A stretch of 64,000 nucleotides of DNA, from NCBI GenBank assembly GCA_036984305.1, contig BQWY01000001.1, forward strand, positions 3,121,501 through 3,185,500. The letters run 5' to 3'. Position 1 is the stretch's first letter; each line of letters begins with the position of its first letter. A model generated the notes under the pieces. The model did not search any database. It worked only from the letters and a program-made list of their open reading frames with translations, and was not told where the DNA came from. Both the position numbers and the translations under genes were made by a program. Shown piece after piece: positions 1-8,674 of this stretch. The DNA is from Nitrospira sp. (GTDB lineage Bacteria > Nitrospirota > Nitrospiria > Nitrospirales > Nitrospiraceae).

Positions 1-1
1 A

Positions 2-1072
2 CTTCGCTCGATCAGGAAGATGTTTGGCGACGTACGTGTCCTCGACGACATTACGATTCGTGTGCCGGACGGCAGCTTTACGATTCTGCTTGGCTCATCC
101 GGATGCGGCAAATCGACGCTGTTGCGAACGATCGCGGGACTCGAACTTCAGACGTCCGGCCACGTGGTCATCGACGGGCGGATCGTGGACGACCTCCCCC
201 CGAGAGATCGGGACATCGCCATGGTCTTTCAGCAGTACGCCCTCTATCCGCACCTATCGGTCCGCGAGAACATGGCCTTCGGCCTCCGCATGCACGGCAC
301 GCCACAGAACGAGATCGAGGCCCGCACCGCTGACGCCGCCCGGCTCCTTGGAATCGAACCCCTGCTCGACCGCAAGCCGAAAGCGCTGTCCGGAGGACAA
401 CGGCAGCGAGTGGCGATGGGACGGGCCATCGTCCGAAAGCCCAAATTATTCTTGTTCGATGAGCCGCTTTCCAATCTGGACGCTCAGCTTCGCAGCGCCA
501 TGCGGCTCGAACTGAAGCGCCTGCACGAGCGGTTGAAAGCCACCATGATCTACGTGACGCACGATCAGGTGGAGGCCATGACACTGGGCGACACGATCGC
601 ACTCCTTGACCGTGGCCATCTCCGCCAGTGCGACACCCCGCAACGGCTGTATCGGGAGCCGGCCGATCCCTTCGTCGCCGGTTTTCTCGGCACCCCTCCA
701 ATGAACCTCTGGAAAGGCACCGTAGCCCATGAGACCGGACGCTGGCACTTCCGATCAGATTCATTAGATCTCACCCTTCCCCCCTTGAATGGAACGGACA
801 CGACGTCGCAGGTGCCGGCGACTTTCGGCATTCGCCCGGAACACGTCCTCCTCGAACGCCCCCCCACGGATTCGCTCGCGCTTGACGCGGAACCCGAAGT
901 CGTCGAAGATCTCGGATCGGACGTGGTCATCCACTGCCTTGTCAGAGGGCACCGTCTGGTCGTGCGCCTCTCTCCGGGCCAGAACGTCGAAGTCGGGCGA
1001 CGCGTGCCGGTTTTTTTGCCCCATGACAAACTCCATCTTTTCATCGACCACCGTCGAGTCGGGTGGGCCTAG
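2..1072 (+). CDS. ABC transporter ATP-binding protein, MalK/UgpC type (5' end outside window)
   Basis: Nucleotide-binding subunit of an ABC importer, probably for a sugar or glycerol-phosphate-like solute. The frame is open from base 2, and the residues before the first ATG at 20 (LRSIRK, then MFGDVRVLDD) already belong to the usual N-terminal strand of the family, so the true start lies upstream of the window. Visible motifs are Walker A GSSGCGKST (about residue 25 of the visible part), Q-loop FQQYALYPH, signature ALSGGQRQRVAMGRA, Walker B LFLFDEPLSNLD and the H-loop THDQVEAMTL. The last ~115 residues form a TOBE-type regulatory region as in MalK and UgpC. Permease and binding-protein genes are not in view, so the substrate cannot be named. 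The nitrilase gene starts inside its 3' end. Confidence 0.93.
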   Translation, partial: LRSIRKMFGDVRVLDDITIRVPDGSFTILLGSSGCGKSTLLRTIAGLELQTSGHVVIDGRIVDDLPPRDRDIAMVFQQYALYPHLSVRENMAFGLRMHGTPQNEIEARTADAARLLGIEPLLDRKPKALSGGQRQRVAMGRAIVRKPKLFLFDEPLSNLDAQLRSAMRLELKRLHERLKATMIYVTHDQVEAMTLGDTIALLDRGHLRQCDTPQRLYREPADPFVAGFLGTPPMNLWKGTVAHETGRWHFRSDSLDLTLPPLNGTDTTSQVPATFGIRPEHVLLERPPTDSLALDAEPEVVEDLGSDVVIHCLVRGHRLVVRLSPGQNVEVGRRVPVFLPHDKLHLFIDHRRVGWA

Positions 1073-1871
1073 GACCCAAGCGGGGGCTGCCACGCAGCGA
1101 CGCATCGCGGTGGCGCAGCTGGACATTCGCGCCGGCCAGATGTCGGCCAATCTGGCTAAGGTCCGCCGCACGATACGGGAGCATCGATCCGCCGATCTGC
1201 TCGTGTTCCCGGAATTGGTCCTGCAGGGCCACCTCTACAGCACGGCCCCTCGTCACGAGATCATACGAGCGATCCAACGCACGCGCTCGGACGTGAACAA
1301 AAAGATGTACGCGTACGCCAGGCGGTTCGATTGCCGGTTGATCTTCGGCGAACTCTTCCAGGAGGGCGAACGCCTCTATAATTCAGCCGCCTACATCGAT
1401 CGCACACACATCCAGCGTTACCACAAAACTCATGTGCACTGGACGGAACCATTCGATCCGGGCGACACGCTTCCCGTATTCGGGCAGGGATCTGACGCCC
1501 TGGGCATCCTGATTTGCTTCGATTCGGCGTTTCCCGAAGCCGCGCGAGTCTTGGCCTTGTCGGGTGCTCAGACCATCGTCGTGATTGCGGCCATACCCCG
1601 TCAGTTTCCCTGGCGATACGTGCTTCGCCGACTCACTTCAATTGCGCTCGACAATCAAGTGTTCGTCATCTTTGCCAATCGAGCGGGACGCGACTACTAC
1701 GGGAATAGCATCGTGATCGATCCATACGGTGATGTGGTGGCCTGCGCCGGCGAAGAGGAGAAGGTCCTCCAAGCGACGATCGATCTCGAAGCCGTGACGA
1801 CCTGGAGAAACAACGAACCATTGTCTCGTCACCGGCGCCCTGAACTGTATCGATCGCTGACCGTACGGTAG
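1023..1871 (+). CDS. carbon-nitrogen hydrolase (nitrilase superfamily)
   Basis: Predicted cytoplasmic amidase or carbamoylase-like enzyme of 282 residues. The Glu-Lys-Cys catalytic triad is visible: Glu in LVFPELVLQG, Lys in RYHKTHVHW and Cys in GILICFDSAFPEAARVLA. The ATG at 1023 is chosen because the family's first strand (RRIAVAQLD) lies before the only alternative start, a GTG at 1110. This start lies 50 nt inside the preceding ABC ATPase gene, which implies translational coupling, although the 29 residues before the first strand could be non-native. The specific substrate cannot be told from sequence: nitrilase-family members include N-carbamoylputrescine amidases, omega-amidases and NAD synthetase glutaminase domains. 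Its coupling to an importer gene suggests breakdown of an imported nitrogen compound, which is inference. Confidence 0.85.
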   Translation: MTNSIFSSTTVESGGPRTQAGAATQRRIAVAQLDIRAGQMSANLAKVRRTIREHRSADLLVFPELVLQGHLYSTAPRHEIIRAIQRTRSDVNKKMYAYARRFDCRLIFGELFQEGERLYNSAAYIDRTHIQRYHKTHVHWTEPFDPGDTLPVFGQGSDALGILICFDSAFPEAARVLALSGAQTIVVIAAIPRQFPWRYVLRRLTSIALDNQVFVIFANRAGRDYYGNSIVIDPYGDVVACAGEEEKVLQATIDLEAVTTWRNNEPLSRHRRPELYRSLTVR

Positions 1872-2008
1872 CCCATCTTCCCCGTCTCCGCCGCTTCAGC
1901 GGGCACGCCCCGCATCGCTCCCGATCGGAAATTCTCTCGATGGCTTGCACTGCAGCTGCGGAGTTCGTAGACTGAGAGCACATTGGAAACTTCTGCTCTA
2001 TAGACCCT

Positions 2009-2995
2009 ATGGCTACCTCGCAGCGTGATTATTACGAAGTTCTGGGTGTGCCCCGTACGGCCAGCGCGGACGACCTGAAAAAAGCCTACCGCCGTCTCGC
2101 CCGTCAATACCATCCGGATCTCCATACAGGATCCAAGAAAACCGAAATGGAGCGGAAGTTCAAGGAACTGAACGAGGCCCATGAGGTATTGCGTAATCCG
2201 GATACGCGAAAAAAATATGACCGGTACGGTCATCGGTGGAGCGAAGCGGAGGCATTCGAACAAGCCCGCCAACAAGCCGGTGCACGGGGCCGATCGCCCT
2301 TCGGCGAGGTGCACCAGCCGGAAGACGTCGAGTTTCACGTCGGCGGAGACTTTGGCGACATTTTCGAGTCCTTCTTCGGCCGAGGGGGACGGAATGCCCG
2401 TGCCGGTCGCGCTTCTCCCATGCACGGCCAGGACGCGGAAACTGAAATCACGCTGGCACTGCAGGACGTGCTCGCCGGCACGGTGACCAGAATCCAAGTG
2501 GCAGAGCAGAACGCCAGCGGACGGCTCGAGCTCAAAACGATCGACGTGAAGATTCCCGCCGGTGTCCAGGACGGCACCAGAGTGCGCGTGCCGGGGAAGG
2601 GGCATCCGGGCATGAACGGAGGCAAGCGCGGCGATCTCTACTTAAAGGTCAATATCGGCGACGATCCGGTTTTCCGTAGGCAAGGGAGCGACCTCCATGT
2701 GACACTCCCGGTCTGGCCATGGGAGGCCGCCTTGGGCGCCGAAGTGACGGGTCCCACGCTGGCCGATCCCGTCAAGGTGCGTGTGCCGGCCGGCAGCCGG
2801 GCCGACAGCAAGCTGCGCCTAAAAGGCAAGGGGCTCCCAATGGCATCAGGCGGGCGTGGAGACCTGTTCTACACGCTTCAGGTCGTCATGCCGGCATCGT
2901 ATTCCGATGATGACCGGAAGCTCTACGAACAGCTCAGCCGAACCTCACATGTCGATCCCCGAGCCGAACTGCTGCGCGGTCCTCGCCGAGGCTGA
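2009..2995 (+). CDS. DnaJ-family co-chaperone, CbpA-like
   Basis: A 328-residue type II (class B) J-domain protein. The J domain occupies residues ~6-70 with the HPD tripeptide in QYHPDLHT, which stimulates DnaK ATPase activity. A Gly/Phe-rich linker follows ([14 protein letters not shown]), then the two C-terminal beta-barrel substrate-binding domains ([32 protein letters not shown]). The cysteine-rich zinc domain of true DnaJ (four CxxCxGxG repeats) is absent, so CbpA is the closest comparison. No DnaK or GrpE gene lies nearby. The MarC gene begins 14 nt after its stop, so the two may be co-transcribed. Confidence 0.92.
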   Translation: MATSQRDYYEVLGVPRTASADDLKKAYRRLARQYHPDLHTGSKKTEMERKFKELNEAHEVLRNPDTRKKYDRYGHRWSEAEAFEQARQQAGARGRSPFGEVHQPEDVEFHVGGDFGDIFESFFGRGGRNARAGRASPMHGQDAETEITLALQDVLAGTVTRIQVAEQNASGRLELKTIDVKIPAGVQDGTRVRVPGKGHPGMNGGKRGDLYLKVNIGDDPVFRRQGSDLHVTLPVWPWEAALGAEVTGPTLADPVKVRVPAGSRADSKLRLKGKGLPMASGGRGDLFYTLQVVMPASYSDDDRKLYEQLSRTSHVDPRAELLRGPRRG

Positions 2996-3009
2996 TCACC
3001 ACACCACTG

Positions 3010-3645
3010 ATGGACCCGATCGAATTCGCCCTTTTCTCCTTCGGCACGCTCTTTGTCATCGTCGATCCCGTTGCCGCAGTGCCGGCCTTCGTCGCGATGA
3101 CCGCGCACAGTCCGGTTGACGATCGAATCCGAACCGCTCGGCTGGCCTCGACCGTGACAGTCGGCATGCTGGCTACCTTTTCTCTGGTCGGTCAGCATTT
3201 CTTCCGCGTGATCGGTGTCAGCCTGCCGGCCCTCCAGGTGGCGGGTGGATTGTTGCTCTTGCTAGTGTCACTCGACATGCTGCGGGCACAGCGGTCCGCC
3301 GTGCAGGAAACTGCGGAAGAAACGGCGGCCGGGGTCGAGAAACACGACGTGGCGATTACTCCGTTGGCCATCCCCATGATGGCGGGGCCTGCGGCCATTT
3401 CCAGCGTCATCTTGCTCGGCGCACAAGCCGAGGGGTGGATCCACCGGATTATACTTCTTGGCTGCGTGGCGGCCGTAGGAATCGTGAGTTATCTCATCCT
3501 GGCTCTTGCGGCTCGCGGCACCCAGTGGCTCAGTCCCATTGCCGAGAAGATTCTCACCCGCGTGATGGGACTGTTGTTGGCGGCATTGGCTGTACAGTTT
3601 ATTTTCAATGCGTTCACCGAGGTGGGGCTGATGGCGAAACCCTAG
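3010..3645 (+). CDS. MarC-family integral membrane protein
   Basis: A 211-residue inner-membrane protein with about six hydrophobic segments and the family's conserved opening (FGTLFVIVDPVAAVPAFVAM) and mid-protein AITPLAIPMMAGPAAIS signature. MarC/YchE/YhgN proteins have no settled biochemical function; the old link to multiple antibiotic resistance in E. coli was not upheld, so no role is assigned. Length matches the family. It begins 14 nt after the CbpA-like gene without a strong ribosome binding site of its own, suggesting translation coupled to that gene. Confidence 0.9.
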   Translation: MDPIEFALFSFGTLFVIVDPVAAVPAFVAMTAHSPVDDRIRTARLASTVTVGMLATFSLVGQHFFRVIGVSLPALQVAGGLLLLLVSLDMLRAQRSAVQETAEETAAGVEKHDVAITPLAIPMMAGPAAISSVILLGAQAEGWIHRIILLGCVAAVGIVSYLILALAARGTQWLSPIAEKILTRVMGLLLAALAVQFIFNAFTEVGLMAKP

Positions 3646-3999
3646 CAGGCCGATCGCGGAATCTGACATGTGGTACGTTGACGACTCACGGACCAGGAAA
3701 GAGTTCGCAGGATGTTGAGAATGTCGCTGTTCGCACTTGCCCGACCTGAGTACGCGGGGTCGTGGCCGTTTCCGTCCGCGACCACAGCGAGCGAAGTGGC
3801 GAAGAGGTACATTCCACACTTCGTGTGATCCGCTCGCCGTCACACTTGTTCATCGCGAGCGGAAAAGTCCCTCAGGCTGCTGATCTCTTTCCTGACGGTG
3901 GAGCCTCGAGCGACACGAACAACACCCTGCTACGGGGCGGCACCCGTTCACGGACCGTGGTAACATAGTTCATACTCACTTTCTTACGAGGAGGTCACG
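3646..3999 (+). other. intergenic region, no convincing gene
   Basis: About 350 bp between marC and the Spy-like gene. A 68-codon frame at 3762-3968 has no ribosome binding site and no recognisable protein character. The last 40 bases carry the leader and a strong ribosome binding site (ACGAGGAGG, 7 nt before the ATG at 4000), so the promoter of the 4000-4959 gene pair should lie here. I could not pick -35/-10 elements with confidence. Confidence 0.5.
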
Positions 4000-4557
4000 A
4001 TGAAGAGAGGATTCGCGCAGGGATGCATGGCAGTAGCATTTGTCGCAGTACTCGGTATCAGCGGAGCCTGGGCCGACTCGGACGGCAAGGAGTACGGTCA
4101 CGGGAAGGAAGGCTCCTCCCATCGAGGCGGTTACGGCAGCCACATGGGCATGATGCACGGCGGAACAGGCCATTTCATCAAGCACCTCCTCAAACACGAA
4201 AAGGAAATCGGCTTGTCCAGCGAACAGGTGGACAAGCTGAAGGGCATCCAGGACCGTCTTGAGAAAACACGGACCAAGGCCGAATCCGACGTGCAGGCCG
4301 TCGAACGCGAGTTGCGAGCAATGGTCAAGGACGAAAAGGCCGAGATGGGGGACATCGAAAAGAAGCTCAAAGAAAGTGCCGGAATGCAAACCGACTTACG
4401 GCTCGCGGCTATTAAGGCCCGGCGCGAGGCTCTCGCCCTTCTGACCCCGGAGCAGCGAGAGAAGGAAAAAGCCGAGCACGACCGCGCCATGGAGGAGCAT
4501 CGCAAGAAGAAGAAAGAGTACAAGGACAATCCCCATAGTGGCGACATGCCTCACTAA
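4000..4557 (+). CDS. periplasmic Spy/CpxP-like (LTxxQ) protein
   Basis: A 185-residue exported, strongly helical and charged protein. Residues 1-25 form a Sec signal peptide (KR, a hydrophobic core, cleavage near AWA-DS). A His/Gly-rich stretch (HGKEGSSHRGGYGSHMGMMHGG) follows, then a long helix region containing LSSEQVDKLKGIQ and LLTPEQREKEK, the two LTxxQ-like motifs that define the Spy/CpxP/heavy-metal-sensor family. Such proteins act as periplasmic chaperones or as inhibitors or sensors in envelope-stress and metal responses. The His/Met-rich N-terminus would suit metal binding, but that is inference. A strong RBS (GAGGAGG) precedes the ATG. The PepSY gene follows 42 nt downstream in the same direction. 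Confidence 0.8.
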   Translation: MKRGFAQGCMAVAFVAVLGISGAWADSDGKEYGHGKEGSSHRGGYGSHMGMMHGGTGHFIKHLLKHEKEIGLSSEQVDKLKGIQDRLEKTRTKAESDVQAVERELRAMVKDEKAEMGDIEKKLKESAGMQTDLRLAAIKARREALALLTPEQREKEKAEHDRAMEEHRKKKKEYKDNPHSGDMPH

Positions 4558-4599
4558 TTTGGAACCCACTTTGGAACCCACCAGCGCGGGAGGTGAACG

Positions 4600-4959
4600 A
4601 TGAAGACGATGACCATGCATGCAACCGCATCCACAGTGGCCTTGTGTGTGGGACTCGTGTTGATCTCCGCTCCAGTTGCCTATAGCGATCAAAAAGGCAA
4701 GAAGGGAAAAGAGCACCACGTGTCGGAATTGGCCAAGGACGCCAAGGTCACCATCGAGCAAGCCATCAAGACCGCGACCGACAAGATGTCGGGCACCGTC
4801 GTCGAGGCCGAACTGGAGAAAGAGCACGGGAAAACCGTATGGGAGGTCGAGATCCTCGGCAGCGACGGCTCCGTCACTGAGGTCCACATCGACGCCGCCG
4901 ACGGCTCGGTGATCGACATGGAGAAAAAGGGCGACAAGAAGGGCCGGAAGAAGGACTGA
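4600..4959 (+). CDS. exported PepSY-domain protein
   Basis: A 119-residue protein with a signal peptide (residues ~1-29, cleavage near APVAYS-DQ), a short Lys-rich stretch and one PepSY domain (residues ~45-108: VTIEQAIKTATDKMSGTVVE, then KTVWEVEILGSDGSVTEV and IDAADGSVIDME). PepSY domains are small alpha/beta modules found in protease inhibitors and in envelope proteins linked to metal or redox functions; none of these can be chosen here. The C-terminus is a basic Lys/Arg/Asp tail. It has an RBS (GGGAGGTGAACG) and lies 42 nt behind the Spy-like gene, so the pair is probably one envelope-stress transcription unit ended by the terminator at 5021-5056. Confidence 0.8.
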   Translation: MKTMTMHATASTVALCVGLVLISAPVAYSDQKGKKGKEHHVSELAKDAKVTIEQAIKTATDKMSGTVVEAELEKEHGKTVWEVEILGSDGSVTEVHIDAADGSVIDMEKKGDKKGRKKD

Positions 4960-5020
4960 GTCGGCTCCCACGTCCGGACCCGTCCGTCGGGAACCGGGTG
5001 AGACACGATCGTGCGGAAAG

Positions 5021-5056
5021 AGGCGCGTTCCGTCATTTCGCGGGACGCGCCTTTTT
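5021..5056 (+). terminator. rho-independent terminator after the PepSY gene
   Basis: A 12-bp stem (AGGCGCGTTCCG, 5021-5032, with CGGGACGCGCCT, 5041-5052; one G-T pair) with an 8-base loop runs into TTTTT at 5052-5056. It closes the 4000-4959 transcription unit and insulates ilvD, which starts 100 bp further on. Confidence 0.85.
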
Positions 5057-5157
5057 GCGTTCGATCCTCCTCCCCCGGATTGCAGTCGAGCCCCCTTCCC
5101 GTGCACAATTGGGCACCAAGAGAGGCCTAGTCAATTTCGAGAGAGCGAGGAGCCAGC

Positions 5158-6831
5158 ATGCCCAAAGAGATCGCACTGAAGAGCCGTGACTTATTGGATG
5201 GCCCAGGCCGTGCCCCCGCCCGAGCCATGCTCAAGGCCGTGGGCTTTACGGACGAAGACCTGGCCAAACCGATCGTAGGCGTCGCCAATACGTGGATCGA
5301 GGTCATGCCCTGTAACTATCATTTGCGTCGTCTGTCGGACCGCGTGAAGGCCGGCATTCGAGCGGCCGGCGGCACCCCGATCGAATACAACACGATCGCG
5401 GTGTCGGACGGCATCTCGATGGGCACGGAAGGCATGAAGGCCTCATTAATCAGCCGGGAGGTGATCGCGGACTCGATCGAGCTCGTCGCACGCGGACATC
5501 TCTTCGATGCGGTCGTGGCGTTATCGGGATGCGATAAGACCATTCCTGGGACCGTGATGGCACTGGCCAGGCTCAACCGCCCCTCGCTCATGTTGTACGG
5601 CGGGAGCATCATGCCGGGGACGTTCCAGGGGCACGATGTCACGATTCAGGACGTGTTCGAAGCCGTCGGCAAACATGCAACCGGTAAAATGTCCGATGCC
5701 GAGTTAAAAGATCTCGAAGATCACGCCTGTCCCGGACCCGGAGCCTGCGGAGGACAGTTCACCGCCAATACCATGGCTATCGCCTTTGAATTTCTTGGCA
5801 TGTCGCCGATGGGGCGCAACGGCGTGCCTGCGATGGATACGCAGAAGGACGACGTGGCCTTCGAGTGCGGCAAGATGGTCATGGAGTTGATTAAACAAGA
5901 TGTACGCCCGCGTCAAATCATCACGCGCAAGTCTCTCGAAAACGCCATCGCGGCGGTCGCCACCACAGGCGGCTCGACCAACGCCGTGTTGCACCTGCTC
6001 GCAATCGCGCGCGAGGCCGGCGTGCGCCTCACCATCGACGACTTCGATCGCATCAATCGGAAAGTCCCGCTCTTGGCGGATTTGAAGCCCGGTGGGCACT
6101 ACACGGCGGCGGATCTCTACGCCGCCGGGGGAACCACCTTGGTCGCAAAGCGGTTACTCGACGCCGGCCTGCTGCACGCACACCAACCCACCGTGACGGG
6201 CCGGACGATCGGGGAGGAAGCCTCTCACGGACGTGAGACGCCCGGCCAAGTCGTGATACGACCGTTCGCCAATCCCATTAAGCCGACGGGCGGGTTGGTT
6301 ATTCTCAAGGGCAACTTGGCTCCAGAAGGCTGCGTTGTGAAAGTGGCCGGTCACTCGATGACCACATTCCGCGGACCGGCGAAAGTCTTTGATCGCGAAG
6401 AAGATGCCTTCGCGTCCGTCCAGTCAGGGCAGATCAAGGCGGGGGACGTCGTCGTCATTCGCTATGAAGGCCCGTCCGGCGGACCTGGCATGAGAGAAAT
6501 GCTCGGTGTGACCGCGGCGATCGTCGGTGCCGGACTCGGCGATCACGTCGCGCTCTTGACCGATGGGCGGTTTTCCGGGGCCACGCACGGTCTCATGGCC
6601 GGCCACGTCGCGCCAGAAGCGATCAAAGGTGGTCCCATCGCCGCCGTAAAAAACGGCGACATGATCGTGTTCGACATTAAGGGTCGCACGTTGTCGATGG
6701 AGGTCAGCAAGAAAGAGATCGCCGCTCGCTTGAAAAAGGTGAAACATCCGGAGCCAGCCTACACGTCCGGTGTCATGGGCAAGTATGCCCGACACGTATC
6801 GTCGGCCTCTGAAGGCGCCATTACCACCTAG
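5158..6831 (+). CDS. ilvD: dihydroxy-acid dehydratase
   Basis: Catalyses the dehydration of 2,3-dihydroxy-isovalerate and 2,3-dihydroxy-3-methylvalerate to the 2-keto acids in valine and isoleucine synthesis. At 557 residues it has the usual length. The iron-sulfur ligand cysteines can be seen in [19 protein letters not shown] and [17 protein letters not shown], with further family blocks [13 protein letters not shown] and [17 protein letters not shown]. An RBS (GAGCGAGGAG) stands before the ATG. It is a single-gene unit, preceded by a terminator and convergent with the TPR lipoprotein gene 37 bp downstream. No other ilv gene lies in the window. Confidence 0.97.
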   Translation: MPKEIALKSRDLLDGPGRAPARAMLKAVGFTDEDLAKPIVGVANTWIEVMPCNYHLRRLSDRVKAGIRAAGGTPIEYNTIAVSDGISMGTEGMKASLISREVIADSIELVARGHLFDAVVALSGCDKTIPGTVMALARLNRPSLMLYGGSIMPGTFQGHDVTIQDVFEAVGKHATGKMSDAELKDLEDHACPGPGACGGQFTANTMAIAFEFLGMSPMGRNGVPAMDTQKDDVAFECGKMVMELIKQDVRPRQIITRKSLENAIAAVATTGGSTNAVLHLLAIAREAGVRLTIDDFDRINRKVPLLADLKPGGHYTAADLYAAGGTTLVAKRLLDAGLLHAHQPTVTGRTIGEEASHGRETPGQVVIRPFANPIKPTGGLVILKGNLAPEGCVVKVAGHSMTTFRGPAKVFDREEDAFASVQSGQIKAGDVVVIRYEGPSGGPGMREMLGVTAAIVGAGLGDHVALLTDGRFSGATHGLMAGHVAPEAIKGGPIAAVKNGDMIVFDIKGRTLSMEVSKKEIAARLKKVKHPEPAYTSGVMGKYARHVSSASEGAITT

Positions 6832-6867
6832 ACGAGACGTGGCTCAGACACTGGTGGGGAAGCATCC

Positions 6868-8100
6868 CTATTCCAGGCCAGCCGTCGTTGACGCCTGCCC
6901 CGATCGGCTGGCTTGGCTCAGAATGCCGTTTGCGCGCTGCTCCAGCCGCTCCGCTTCCTCGGGCTTTTGCTGACGCTTGAGCAGCGTGGCATACCCTTTG
7001 AGCGCTTTGGCATAGGCAGCTTGGTACTGTCCCTTCGTCGACTCGTAGATCTGTATCGCCCGCTGATATTGTTCCTGCGCCTCGGACAGTTTGCCCTCCG
7101 CTTCGAAAACGCCTGCGAGGCTGGTACGAGTTCGGGCCACGTGCGGATGGCCTGGCCCTAAGGTCTTCTCGCGAATATCCAACGCCTGTCGATGGAGCGC
7201 CTCGGATTTGGTGTAGCGGCCTTGGAGTTCGTACACGCGGGCCAGATTGCTGAGGCTCGATGCCACGGCAGGGTCCTCCTCGCCCTTCTTTCGTTCGAGA
7301 ATTTCCACCACCCGCTGGTGGACCGAGACGGCGCCTTCATAGTGGCCCTCAGTGGCAAGGACCAGCCCGAGACTATTCAGCGTGGTGGCCACAGCCAGAT
7401 GGTCCGCCCCAAGAGCATGTTCTTGAATCACGAGCGCGCGCTGCAGGACCGGACGAGCTTCGCCGTAGTCACCCAGCGCCACATGCGATTCACCGATCAC
7501 GTTCAGCAATTCCGCCACCCGAACGTGCTCACTCCCGAGGGTCTCTTCAAGAATCGGAAGCGCCTGGACATACATCGTCCTCGCCTGCTCCCTCCGTCCG
7601 ATCTCTCGATAGAGATCCCCTAGCTGAACCATGGCATTGACGGTGTCCGGATTTCCCGGCCCCAAGGCCTCGACGCGGATCGCCAGCGCTCGCTTCAGCA
7701 ATTCCTCCGCTCTTGCATACCGTCGCTGCGCCTGGAGGACATTCGACAGGTGTATCAGGCTGGTCGCCGTGTCGGGATGTGTCGCTCCAGCCGTTTGCTC
7801 CCGAATGGTCAACGCCTGCCGGCACAGCGGCTCCGCATCGGTGTATTGGCCTTGGACAAAGTACAGGTGACACAGGCGGTCGATACTCACCGCCATGTAT
7901 GGTCCATCTTGGTCTGGCTCTAACCGCTGTGCTCCCTGCTGGGCTTTGAGAAAATCTTGGCGAGCCTCATCGTACCGGCCATCCTTCAAAGCCTTCTCCC
8001 CCGATGTCAACGCCTTGCGCCACTCACCGTCCTGGGCGCAACCGACCAGAAACACACTCATGAGAATTCCAACTCCCACCCGTATGTGTCTACCAACCAT
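6868..8100 (-). CDS. TPR (kinesin-light-chain-type) lipoprotein
   Basis: A 410-residue putative lipoprotein: an N-terminal hydrophobic segment ends in the lipobox FLVGC, so the mature protein would start at that Cys and be membrane anchored. The rest is an array of 42-residue TPR_12-type repeats (pattern EALCRQALTIREQ...GATHPDTATSLIHLSNVL, with GPGNPDTV, GSEHVRVA, GADHLAVA and GPGHPHVA at the unit borders), followed by two more TPR-like helices. Such arrays are protein-interaction scaffolds. The ATG at 8100 is preferred to the one at 8106 because the AAGGGAG ribosome binding site directly abuts the upstream ATG but sits 6 nt before the second. Partner unknown. Confidence 0.82.
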   Translation of the reverse strand: MVGRHIRVGVGILMSVFLVGCAQDGEWRKALTSGEKALKDGRYDEARQDFLKAQQGAQRLEPDQDGPYMAVSIDRLCHLYFVQGQYTDAEPLCRQALTIREQTAGATHPDTATSLIHLSNVLQAQRRYARAEELLKRALAIRVEALGPGNPDTVNAMVQLGDLYREIGRREQARTMYVQALPILEETLGSEHVRVAELLNVIGESHVALGDYGEARPVLQRALVIQEHALGADHLAVATTLNSLGLVLATEGHYEGAVSVHQRVVEILERKKGEEDPAVASSLSNLARVYELQGRYTKSEALHRQALDIREKTLGPGHPHVARTRTSLAGVFEAEGKLSEAQEQYQRAIQIYESTKGQYQAAYAKALKGYATLLKRQQKPEEAERLEQRANGILSQASRSGQASTTAGLE

Positions 8101-8287
8101 GCGCATCTCCCTTGCCCGCAGACGTGCGGATCTGTGCAGAGATACACTCTCCGGCAGACGAGTGCAACCTGGATGTTTTCCTTACATGAGAAGGCGAGGA
8201 ACGCGCATGGAGTGACAGGCTGGACATGGAAGACCGCCCCCGCTGGAGGCGGGTCCACCTGGAATCCCAAATTGCCCCGTGGAGATC

Positions 8288-8674
8288 TTACGGCGACGGA
8301 GGCACGAGGCCTTGCAGGATTGCAGTCAAAGCTTCCTCGTTGCGCGAAGCACGAAGACCTGTCCGGATGTCGTCGAACAGATGCTCGGCCTCAGGACCGA
8401 GTCCTCTGATAGTCGCCTCCAGATCCCCTCTCTGTAGTTCCTGGTGAATACGTGCGTCGTTCAACTGACCGTTGAGGATGGACTGTTGCAGTAGCTCGGC
8501 CAGCTGACGAATCTTGGGCAGCACATCCGGAGGTAGCGCAGCCAGCACATTCTCGTGCACCGCCGTTGCGGGCTCGACCTGTGCCATGGCCAAGTCCGAT
8601 TCGGACCAGGATCCGATACAAACGAGGAGCCAGAGCCAGAGACTCACCCGTGTCTTGTGCCAAGCCTTATTCAC
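8288..8674 (-). CDS. small exported protein downstream of response regulator
   Basis: A 128-residue protein starting at GTG 8674, whose first 8 nt overlap the end of the response-regulator gene (stop TAA inside GTGAATAAG), so translation is coupled. A strong RBS (GGGAGGAGGGAG) lies upstream. Residues 1-31 look like a signal peptide (basic start, WLWLLVCIG core, cleavage near AMA-QV). The mature part is alpha-helical and acidic (LPPDVLPKIRQLAELLQQS, RGLGPEAEHLFDDIRTGLR) with no recognisable family. As last gene of a kinase/regulator operon it may be a periplasmic partner of the sensor; that is inference. Confidence 0.7.
   Translation of the reverse strand: MNKAWHKTRVSLWLWLLVCIGSWSESDLAMAQVEPATAVHENVLAALPPDVLPKIRQLAELLQQSILNGQLNDARIHQELQRGDLEATIRGLGPEAEHLFDDIRTGLRASRNEEALTAILQGLVPPSP

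Noticed and set aside
789-1022. Extension of the nitrilase frame upstream to 789
   Set aside because: This part is Arg/Ser-rich and antiparallel in character to the ABC ATPase gene that fully covers it.
8223-8251. GC-rich inverted repeat upstream of the 6868-8100 gene as a terminator for 8288-8674
   Set aside because: Stem is plausible but no T-run follows on either strand.
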